This document shows positions 57,164-64,000 of a stretch of DNA of 64,000 nt, one piece after another (position 1 is the first letter of the stretch; every line of letters starts with the position of its first letter). Made by a program: the position numbers and the translations under genes. Below the pieces are notes generated by a model. It was not told the origin of the DNA, did not search any database, and saw nothing but the letters and a program-made list of their open reading frames with translations. The DNA is from Polaribacter sp. (lineage in GTDB: Bacteria > Bacteroidota > Bacteroidia > Flavobacteriales > Flavobacteriaceae), in assembly GCA_028343155.1 (NCBI GenBank), contig JAOLXX010000010.1:1-64000 (forward strand), in the 5' to 3' direction.

Positions 57164-58087
57164 CTATTTTAATATTTTTATGCCTTCTTGATTTACTTTT
57201 GAAATAAACATTTCAAAATCAATTCCGGTTTTTTTATAACTTTCTTGAATACTTTTATAAACATTTTTAGCAATTGTATCACCTTTACAAAGCGCAAATA
57301 TTGTAGGTCCAGAACCACTAATTCCTGCACCCAAAGCGCCTGCTTTTTTCGCACTGTTTTTCACGTCATCAAAAAACGGAATTAAACCTTTACGAGCAGG
57401 TTCAACTATAATATCTACTAAAGAATTGCTAATTAAATTGTAATCGTCGGTATACAAACCGCTAATTAAACCCCCAACATTTGCCCATTGTGTAACGGCG
57501 TCTTTTAAGGCAATTTCTTCCGGTAAAACGGCTCGAGCGTCTTTTGTTTTTATCGCTATTTGTGGGTGAATCGCCACAATTCTTAGTTCACTTGGAACGG
57601 GTAATTTTACAATCTCTAAAGGATGGTAACTTCTTACCAATACAAAGCCCCCATAAATTGCTGCGGAAACATTATCTGCAATTGGGGTTCCACACGCAAC
57701 TTCTTCCCCAAACATGGCAAATTTTGTAAGTGCTAGTTCGGAATAAATATTTCCTAAAAGTTGATTGGTACCAAAAGCAGCTCCTGCGGCACTTGCAGCA
57801 GAACTTCCCAATCCACTTCCAGGAGCGTATCCTTTATGAATTGTTAAGGCTATTCCAAAATCTGCGTTTGCTTCCTTCAATATTTTTTGAACTACCGCAC
57901 TTGCTACGTTCTCATCAACATTATAAGTTAAATCTGCTCCCGTAATATTGGTGATTTTAACTCCTTTTTCAACTGTTTTTGTAAATGTCATTTCATCTCC
58001 AACAGCATCAACTGCAAGCCCTAAAGAATCGAATCCGCAAGAAACATTGGCAACAGTTGCTGGCGCAAAAATTTTAATATATTCCAT
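57164..58087 (-). CDS. thrB: Homoserine kinase
   Basis: GHMP-family kinase phosphorylating homoserine. 307 residues. The ATP loop PGSGLGSSAASA is at 89-100, with the N-terminal FAPATVANVSCGFDSLG and C-terminal GAGISGSGPT motifs. Middle gene of thrABC, with spacers of ~75-85 bases on each side. Confidence 0.95.
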   Translation of the reverse strand: MEYIKIFAPATVANVSCGFDSLGLAVDAVGDEMTFTKTVEKGVKITNITGADLTYNVDENVASAVVQKILKEANADFGIALTIHKGYAPGSGLGSSAASAAGAAFGTNQLLGNIYSELALTKFAMFGEEVACGTPIADNVSAAIYGGFVLVRSYHPLEIVKLPVPSELRIVAIHPQIAIKTKDARAVLPEEIALKDAVTQWANVGGLISGLYTDDYNLISNSLVDIIVEPARKGLIPFFDDVKNSAKKAGALGAGISGSGPTIFALCKGDTIAKNVYKSIQESYKKTGIDFEMFISKVNQEGIKILK

Positions 58088-58113
58088 TTTTTTGATTTTT
58101 AGTCTTTGGCTTT

Positions 58114-58131
58114 TAGTTGTTGGTTTTTAGT
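58114..58131. repeat. Short spacer repeat between thrA and thrB
   Basis: TAGTTGTTGGTTTTTAGT, matching the thrB-thrC spacer copy at 57107-57124 with one difference. Confidence 0.6.
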
Positions 58132-58170
58132 CCAGATCAGAACCATAAAACCACAAGTAAAAACGAATAA

Positions 58171-60609
58171 CTATTTATTCGCAATTCGAATTACATCGGC
58201 AAAAATACCAGAAGCAGTAACATCTGCTCCAGCTCCAGCTCCTTTTATAATTAAAGGGTTTTCAGGATATCTATCCGTAAAGAATAACACAATATTATCA
58301 CTTCCTTCTAAATTATAAAAAGGATGATCGGAAGCAATGTGTTGTAAACCAACGTTCGCTTTTCCGTCAACAAATTCTGCCACATATTTTAAACGGCATT
58401 CTTTGTCATTTGCCTCCTTAAAAATGTTTTGAAAATGCCCTTCGTTCTTTGTTAATGAAGCGTAAAAGTCTTCATTGTTGGTTGTATTTAAACTATTTTC
58501 AGGTAAAAAAGCATTGTTTGCAATGTCTGATAATTCTAGTTGATGACCACTTTCTCTGGCTAAAATTAAAATTTTTCTAGCCACATCAACGCCACTTAAA
58601 TCAATTTTTGGATCGGGTTCTGTATATCCTTCTTTTTGAGCAGCGGCAACCACATCATGAAATGTTGCGTTTTTATCAAAATTGTTAAAAACAAAGTTCA
58701 AGCTTCCAGACAATACTGCTTGAATTTTATGAACTCGATCTCCAGAATTGATTAAATTTTTAAGGGTGTCAATAATTGGTAAACCTGCACCAACATTGGT
58801 TTCGAATAAGAATGAGGCATTGTATTTTCTTGAAACTTGTTTTAAGGTTTTGTAATTGTCAAAGCTTGAAGCACACGCAATTTTGTTACAAGTTACCACA
58901 GAAATACTCTCCCGTAAATACTTTCCATATACTTCAGAGACTTGCTGATTTGCAGTATTGTCTATAAAAACACTGTTTCTATGATTTGCTTCTTTTACTT
59001 TTTCATGAAAGCGTTCCAAAGTGGTTGGTGTTCCATTTTCTAAGGCTTCCTTCCAGTGCTCCAGGTTAATGCCGTTATTATCAAAAAACATTTTTCTAGA
59101 ATTAGCAATTCCAATAACTCGAATATTTAATTTCAAGTTTTCTTTTAAGAATTTCTTTTGCTGATGCAATTGCGCTAAAAAGCGTTCTCCAACGTTACCA
59201 ACACCTGTCACGAATAAGTTTAGTTGTTTTGTTCTTTCTTCAAAAAATTGTTCGTGTAAAATGTTTAACGCCTTTTTTGCGTCTTTTTTATTGATTACCG
59301 CCGAAATGTTTTTTTCTGAAGAGCCTTGTGCAATTGCTCTAACATTGACATTATTTCTTCCTAGGGCACTAAACATTTGTCCACTTAAACCTTGGTAGTT
59401 CTTCATGCTTTCGCCAACAACGGCAATAATTGCCAAATTATTTTCCGCAATAATTGGTTTTATTTTTTTCTTTTCTATTTCGATGTTAAACGTTTCGTCT
59501 AGAAGTTCTTTTGCTTTTGCCGCGTCATTTTCATAAACACCAACACAAATTGAATGTTCAGAGGAAGCTTGGGTAATAAAAACAATATTAATTTTTTGTT
59601 GAGATAGTATTTCAAACAAGCGTTTAGAAAAACCAGGAATACCAATCATTCCTCCGCCTTCTAAAGTAATTAAGCTAATGTCCTCTATGTGTGAAATCCC
59701 TTTCACTTCATTGCTATTTTTAGGATGGTTACAAATTAATGTTCCCGCACTTTCTGGGTCAAAAGTGTTTTTTATCCTGATAGGAATCTCTTTTCTTAAA
59801 GAAGGTTGAATGGTCGGTGGATACAAAACTTTTGCACCAAAATGAGACAATTCCATAGCTTCTTCATAAGAAATCTCTGAAATAGGAGATGCTTGTTTTA
59901 CAACGCTAGGATTTGCCGTAAACATTCCGCTAACGTCTGTCCAAATTTGTAATTCATCAGCATCTAATGCCGCCGCATAAATGGAAGCAGAGAAATCGGA
60001 ACCACCTCTCCCCAATGTTGTAGTTTCTCCATCAATATTCGAAGAAATAAAACCTCCTAAAACGGTAACTTGGTGTTTGTTTTGCTCAAAAAAAGAAGTA
60101 ATGTTATTATTTGTGATTTTAAAGTTTACTTGTGCATTCAAATATTCATTATTGGTAGCAATTAACGTGCTACTTTCTTTATGAGTTGCATCAAACAATT
60201 CTTTTGCAGCATTTGCAATGATGTAAGAAGAGAGTCTTTCTCCAAAACTAGAAATTTTAGCGAGGGTTTTATCAGACAATTCTTGTAATAAAAAGACCCC
60301 TTCATAAATAGACAATAAGCGATCAAATAAAGAAGTAACTTCTTTAGAAACCGTGGTGTTGTTTTTAGGAATCAAGTTTTCAATTACCTCAAAATGAGTT
60401 TCTTTAATTACTTTTAAAGTCTCTTTTGCTGCATTGATATCTATTAAAGCTTCATTTGCGGTAGCTAAAAGCTTGTCTGTAGTTTTTCCAAAAGCAGAAA
60501 CAACCACTACAATTTTCTCGTTTTTAGATGCTGCCTCAACAATTGCTAGGACTTTCTTTATCTTTACCGAACTTGCGACAGATGAACCGCCAAATTTTAG
60601 TACTTTCAT
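58171..60609 (-). CDS. thrA: Bifunctional aspartate kinase / homoserine dehydrogenase I
   Basis: 812 residues. Aspartokinase (MKVLKFGGSSVAS, GRGGSDFSAS) is followed by two ACT domains (~310-450) for feedback control, then homoserine dehydrogenase with the NAD(P) loop VTGVGNVGERFL (~465) and ETNVGAGLPIIDT. First gene of thrABC. A candidate leader peptide and promoter lie upstream, suggesting attenuation control by Thr/Ile supply in addition to allosteric inhibition. Confidence 0.97.
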   Translation of the reverse strand: MKVLKFGGSSVASSVKIKKVLAIVEAASKNEKIVVVVSAFGKTTDKLLATANEALIDINAAKETLKVIKETHFEVIENLIPKNNTTVSKEVTSLFDRLLSIYEGVFLLQELSDKTLAKISSFGERLSSYIIANAAKELFDATHKESSTLIATNNEYLNAQVNFKITNNNITSFFEQNKHQVTVLGGFISSNIDGETTTLGRGGSDFSASIYAAALDADELQIWTDVSGMFTANPSVVKQASPISEISYEEAMELSHFGAKVLYPPTIQPSLRKEIPIRIKNTFDPESAGTLICNHPKNSNEVKGISHIEDISLITLEGGGMIGIPGFSKRLFEILSQQKINIVFITQASSEHSICVGVYENDAAKAKELLDETFNIEIEKKKIKPIIAENNLAIIAVVGESMKNYQGLSGQMFSALGRNNVNVRAIAQGSSEKNISAVINKKDAKKALNILHEQFFEERTKQLNLFVTGVGNVGERFLAQLHQQKKFLKENLKLNIRVIGIANSRKMFFDNNGINLEHWKEALENGTPTTLERFHEKVKEANHRNSVFIDNTANQQVSEVYGKYLRESISVVTCNKIACASSFDNYKTLKQVSRKYNASFLFETNVGAGLPIIDTLKNLINSGDRVHKIQAVLSGSLNFVFNNFDKNATFHDVVAAAQKEGYTEPDPKIDLSGVDVARKILILARESGHQLELSDIANNAFLPENSLNTTNNEDFYASLTKNEGHFQNIFKEANDKECRLKYVAEFVDGKANVGLQHIASDHPFYNLEGSDNIVLFFTDRYPENPLIIKGAGAGADVTASGIFADVIRIANK

Positions 60610-60708
60610 TTTTAATGAATAGTTTGTGTAATTTAATTTTTAGTGTGTTTATTTCGTCTTTATTCGAAACAATAGATAACCTTGGATGATATGAATATAG
60701 CGGAACCC

Positions 60709-60810
60709 CTAAAGGGTAATGGTTATAGAAGTACGCGTAATATTCCCCATAGAAATACCAACTATAGAAATAGTTTTAGAGGTTTTTATGTTTAGTTTTG
60801 AAATACTCAC
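60709..60810 (-). promoter_or_regulatory. thrL: Candidate threonine-operon leader peptide (Thr/Ile-rich)
   Basis: From GTG 60810 a 33-codon frame ends at TAG 60709-60711. A shorter version starts at ATG 60750 and reads MGNITRTSITITL. The 33 residues contain 6 Thr and 8 Ile, clustered at the end, as in E. coli thrL. The frame lies ~100 bases before thrA on the same strand and directly after a -7 element (TACTTTTG, 60815-60822). Pairable segments follow: 60767-60783 forms a 6-bp hairpin, and 60676-60681 can pair with 60721-60726. No hairpin with a clear T-run is seen. Name by analogy. Confidence 0.6.
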
Positions 60811-60814
60811 GGAA

Positions 60815-60822
60815 CAAAAGTA
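60815..60822 (-). promoter_or_regulatory. Candidate -7 element (TACTTTTG) of the thr operon
   Basis: TACTTTTG on the minus strand fits TAnnTTTG. Transcription would start within a few bases of the GTG of the leader frame, which would favour the inner ATG (60750) as the leader start. No -33 TTG is seen. Confidence 0.45.
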
Positions 60823-60917
60823 TTATTAATATTTAATTTGTGCTTAATTAATGTGGATTTTTTTTTTTTAATTTGATTAATGCGATATTAATAGTTTAAG
60901 TAAATAAAAAAGGATAA

Positions 60918-62477
60918 TTATTTACCGAATTGATTTGTTTTTTCTTTAATAATCAAAGCAATCGGTTTGTTTTGGATTTTACTTTCTAACCATGATAAGA
61001 TATCTAAATACAAGAAGGCTCTTTTTTCATACGGATGATTTTCAAATTTTTTCAATTTCGTATGAATTTTTTTAAATTCATTCTTAATTTCATGCGGAAA
61101 AACATCACTCAAATCTCTAATGGAAGCTAGAAAAACTTTCTGAACTTCTTGTAAATTTTCCATTTTCAACAGAAATTTGTAGGTATCCACAAACTGTCTT
61201 TCTAAGTCGTAATCTAAACCACATTCATAATGCGCAATTAAATTTAAAATACGTGCAAAACATTGTAAATCTTCTGCTGCACTGATGTTTTTGGAGCGAA
61301 TTATTTTTTGTAAATAAGCAATACATAACTTGTTTTTACCCATTCCAAAATACAAACAAGCAATCTTGTAATACAATAATACCACATAGTGATTGTCGAG
61401 TCTGTTTTTGTATTTTTCAATTTTATTATTAATCACATCGACTAAATATTCCCCTTTTTCAAAAGAGCCCTCTAAAAAGTGAAGGTGTAATTTGTTTGAA
61501 TACAGATACAAGAATATTAATAATTCTGTATTGGTATTCATAGGTATCTCTTTCTGATCTATTTCCGCTTCAAAAAAGGTCAATTCTTTTTTAAAAGTAG
61601 CTGCTTTTTTTACTAAAAAAGAGGCTTCCAATAAATAGTTTTTAGATTTTAAATAGAAAACAGGGTGTAAGTTGATCAACTTAGAACTATCAAATAAATC
61701 GACACATTTACGGGCATATTTATAGCTTAACAAAAAATCTTGTATTAAAAAACTATGCCAAAGATGTGCTTTAAACAACCATAATTTTTCCCTAAAACCT
61801 AATTCTTGATATTCATATTTTGGCATTCTATCATTAAAATAGGAATCAACAAATTGAAGTTCTTCTATATTTTTTACATACCCATTTTGTATTAAATGAC
61901 TATACAATTGAAGCGATAAATTAGACAGTTTACTGGCAATTACATTTTGTTGACTGAGCTCCTTTGCTTGAATGGAAAGTTGGTTTGCCCTGTTACTTAA
62001 ACTTCTTGTAATATATTGTGTTTCAATTACCTTTTCGAGTTCTACAATTTCATAAGCTATGTTTTTTTCCTCATTATCCAAAGCCATATTTTTTGCTTTT
62101 TCTAATAATTTTAAACTTTGTTTGTATAATCCCTTTTGATATAAAACCGTAGCAAAATCTAATTGTTCTCTAATTTGAATTCGTATATTTTTATGTGCAG
62201 GATTCAAACGTAAGCTAATTAAAATTTGTTTGTACAAATGTGCTTTTAAATTAGAAAGCTGTTGTTTGGAAACAATTCCACTACCAATAATCACCTTCTC
62301 ATCATAAATTTTTAGTTTTTCTAAAAATTTAAACAAAGAGAAAAATTTAGCATCGATATTTCCACCTAATCGACCTACATATAAATTAAATTGTCTCTTT
62401 TCTGATTTAGTTAAGGATTTAATTAAAACAAAAAGAGCATCATTTTGATGATTGACTGATGTAACACTTTTATTCAT
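60918..62477 (-). CDS. Uncharacterised helical (TPR-like) protein
   Basis: 519 residues, almost entirely helical by composition, with regularly spaced Leu/Tyr/Ala positions resembling a TPR-type solenoid (YQKGLYKQSLKLLEKAKNMA, YYKIACLYFGMGKNKLCIAYLQ). No signal peptide or membrane helix. The N-terminus (LIKSLTKSEKRQFNLYV) is a conserved-looking block. I do not recognise a named family. It precedes thrA on the same strand, but the thr promoter and leader lie between, so it is probably independent. Scaffold or regulatory roles are possible. Confidence 0.75.
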   Translation of the reverse strand: MNKSVTSVNHQNDALFVLIKSLTKSEKRQFNLYVGRLGGNIDAKFFSLFKFLEKLKIYDEKVIIGSGIVSKQQLSNLKAHLYKQILISLRLNPAHKNIRIQIREQLDFATVLYQKGLYKQSLKLLEKAKNMALDNEEKNIAYEIVELEKVIETQYITRSLSNRANQLSIQAKELSQQNVIASKLSNLSLQLYSHLIQNGYVKNIEELQFVDSYFNDRMPKYEYQELGFREKLWLFKAHLWHSFLIQDFLLSYKYARKCVDLFDSSKLINLHPVFYLKSKNYLLEASFLVKKAATFKKELTFFEAEIDQKEIPMNTNTELLIFLYLYSNKLHLHFLEGSFEKGEYLVDVINNKIEKYKNRLDNHYVVLLYYKIACLYFGMGKNKLCIAYLQKIIRSKNISAAEDLQCFARILNLIAHYECGLDYDLERQFVDTYKFLLKMENLQEVQKVFLASIRDLSDVFPHEIKNEFKKIHTKLKKFENHPYEKRAFLYLDILSWLESKIQNKPIALIIKEKTNQFGK

Positions 62478-62570
62478 AACGTACTGTTAAACAACCTTTT
62501 ACAGGTTTGTAATTTGCTTTAGAAATCGTGAATATTTAGATGTTTATAACTGAATTAGGAAGGCAAGATA

Positions 62571-62578
62571 TATATTTG
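62571..62578 (+). promoter_or_regulatory. Candidate -7 element (TATATTTG) for leuA
   Basis: TATATTTG lies 31 bases before ATG 62610. No clear -33 TTG. Confidence 0.45.
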
Positions 62579-62609
62579 ATTTATAATAAAGACAATCTTT
62601 ACAAAAATT

Positions 62610-63785
62610 ATGCAAGACAACCAAGTACAAATTTTCGATACAACCCTTAGAGATGGAGAGCAAGTTCCAGGCTGTAAGCTAGATACAAAGCAAAAGTTAG
62701 TCATTGCTGAAAGGTTAGATTTGTTAGGTGTTAACATTATTGAAGCAGGTTTTCCTGTTTCTAGTCCCGGAGACTTTATTTCGGTTACAGAGATTTCAAA
62801 AATTGTAAAAAACGCTACAGTGTGTGGTTTAACAAGAGCTGTAGAAAACGATATTAAAGTTGCTGCAGAAGCTCTTAAATATGCTAAAATTCCAAGAATC
62901 CACACAGGTATCGGAACTAGTGATTCTCATATTCAATTTAAATTCAATTCTACAAGAGAAAAAGTAATAGAACGCGCTGTTAAGGCGGTTTCTTATGCAA
63001 AATCTTTTGTAGAGGATGTAGAGTTTTATGCAGAAGATGCTGGTAGAACTGACAACGCCTATTTGGCAAGAGTTTGTGAAGCTGTCATTAAAGCGGGGGC
63101 AACGGTTTTAAATATCCCTGATACAACTGGATATTGTTTGCCAGAAGAGTATGGAGCGAAAATAAAATACTTACGTGAAAACGTCAAAGGAATCGATACT
63201 GTAATTCTTTCTTGTCATTGTCATAATGACCTAGGACTCGCTACTGCAAATTCTATTGCGGGGGTCATCAATGGGGCGCGTCAAATAGAATGTACCATTA
63301 ATGGAATCGGAGAAAGAGCGGGTAATACTGCCTTAGAAGAAGTTGTAATGGTGTTAAAGCAGCATCCCTATTTGAATCTGGAAACAAGTGTCAATACAAA
63401 ATTATTGTATGACACAAGTATTATGGTTCGTGAAAGCATGGGAATGCCTGTACAACCAAACAAGGCAATTGTTGGTGCAAATGCATTTGCACATAGTTCT
63501 GGAATTCATCAAGATGGCGTTATAAAAAACAGAGAAACTTACGAAATTATGGACCCTGAAGATGTTGGGGTTACAGAAAGTGCTATTGTATTAACAGCAA
63601 GAAGCGGTCGAGCTGCTTTAGCGTATAGAGCCAAAAAGATTGGTTATGAATTAACGAAAGTGCAATTGGACCTTGCCTATGATGCTTTCCTAGTTTTAGC
63701 AGATAAACAAAAAGAAGTAAAAGATGAGGGCATACACGCGATTATGAAAAAAGTGAGTAACATCTCAAGAATAGCAATAATTTAA
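62610..63785 (+). CDS. leuA: 2-isopropylmalate synthase, short form
   Basis: First committed step of leucine synthesis. 391 residues with the HMGL-like TIM barrel: [15 protein letters not shown], the metal motif [23 protein letters not shown] and [10 protein letters not shown]. It ends soon after the barrel and linker and lacks the C-terminal LeuA allosteric domain of the ~520-residue E. coli type, so leucine feedback at this enzyme is not expected in the usual form. leuB follows after ~108 bases. A related condensation (homocitrate or citramalate) cannot be fully excluded, but leuB context supports leuA. Confidence 0.9.
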   Translation: MQDNQVQIFDTTLRDGEQVPGCKLDTKQKLVIAERLDLLGVNIIEAGFPVSSPGDFISVTEISKIVKNATVCGLTRAVENDIKVAAEALKYAKIPRIHTGIGTSDSHIQFKFNSTREKVIERAVKAVSYAKSFVEDVEFYAEDAGRTDNAYLARVCEAVIKAGATVLNIPDTTGYCLPEEYGAKIKYLRENVKGIDTVILSCHCHNDLGLATANSIAGVINGARQIECTINGIGERAGNTALEEVVMVLKQHPYLNLETSVNTKLLYDTSIMVRESMGMPVQPNKAIVGANAFAHSSGIHQDGVIKNRETYEIMDPEDVGVTESAIVLTARSGRAALAYRAKKIGYELTKVQLDLAYDAFLVLADKQKEVKDEGIHAIMKKVSNISRIAII

Positions 63786-63893
63786 AAAAAACGAAAAGGA
63801 TTTTTCTTTAGATTTTTGACTAAGTTTTGATCTAAATGAATAAAAAAATAACTACTTTCGATAAGAAAAGAACATAGCAATTAGACAAAGAGC

Positions 63894-64000
63894 ATGAAAT
63901 ATTCAATCGCAGTAATTCCTGGAGATGGTATTGGGCCAGAAGTAACTACGCAAGCAAAAAAAGCGTTAGATGCTGTTGCTGAGACATATGGACATGTTTT
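63894..64000 (+). CDS. leuB: 3-isopropylmalate dehydrogenase, 5' end only
   Basis: Frame from ATG 63894 to the window edge encodes the first 35 residues. [18 protein letters not shown] is the hallmark N-terminus of isopropylmalate dehydrogenases. It oxidises and decarboxylates 3-isopropylmalate. It follows leuA, and a near-consensus TACTTTCG at 63853-63860 may give it an additional promoter. Confidence 0.9.
   Translation, partial: MKYSIAVIPGDGIGPEVTTQAKKALDAVAETYGHV

Noticed and set aside
60651..60670. Terminator hairpin in the thr leader
   Set aside because: The 5-bp stem TTTCG/CGAAA is weak and is not followed by a T-run on the minus strand.

Overview
The window is a chromosomal segment of a low-GC Bacteroidota, most likely Flavobacteriaceae (Polaribacter/Tenacibaculum-like). 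This rests on the AT-rich composition, start regions without Shine-Dalgarno sites, promoters of the form TTG-N17-21-TAnnTTTG, and families typical of the group (DUF3078, DUF2480, DUF2797, DUF1599, DUF2723, GH3-like proteins, a BT_3928-type DoxX protein). The genus is inference. Most of the window is housekeeping and nearly every large gene is intact.

Layout. 1-2.4 kb: two adjacent decayed genes, a TonB-dependent receptor cut by the window edge and a secreted thioredoxin-fold protein. 2.4-9.1 kb: mfd, a membrane MutS-like ATPase, a ThiF/MoeB-rhodanese protein and a SemiSWEET transporter. 9.2-17.4 kb: leuS with a nuclease-like insertion in its editing domain, then the rimP-nusA-infB operon with promoter, leader hairpin and terminator. 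17.4-19.8 kb: a DUF3078 protein and a sufE / MIP18-like / DUF2480 cluster. 20-26.2 kb: PfkB kinase, PurF-type amidotransferase, tRNA-dihydrouridine synthase, MscS channel, Spy-like protein. 26.4-34.4 kb: gamma-carbonic anhydrase, DUF2797, GH3, a DUF3995 gene with a premature stop, polyprenyl synthase, rlmN, queA, aroA. 34.7-44.9 kb: a CLC protein with fluoride-type signatures, DoxX/BT_3928, DUF1599, folP, MATE, UspA, an AddB-like nuclease and a nitrilase-family amidase.

44.9-47.6 kb is the one clearly accessory island. A tyrosine-recombinase-like N-terminus is fused to the C-terminal two thirds of a type IIG-like DNA methyltransferase. The fusion is followed by a long imperfect hairpin and an inverted repeat pair, and is flanked by a small Zn-ribbon gene. 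It looks like the scar of a recombination platform.

47.7-64 kb: polA, metallophosphoesterase, a thioredoxin-fold protein without CxxC, a DUF2723 membrane protein, tRNA-Gln(TTG) with promoter and terminator, the thrA-thrB-thrC operon preceded by a candidate Thr/Ile-rich leader peptide, an unrecognised 519-residue protein, a short leuA, and the first codons of leuB.

The best candidates for something unusual are the DUF559-type insertion in LeuRS, the thr leader peptide, the recombinase-methyltransferase chimera with its hairpin, and the leader hairpin in front of rimP-nusA-infB. A dispersed intergenic repeat occurs at four places. No CRISPR array, rRNA operon, intact insertion sequence or prophage was seen.
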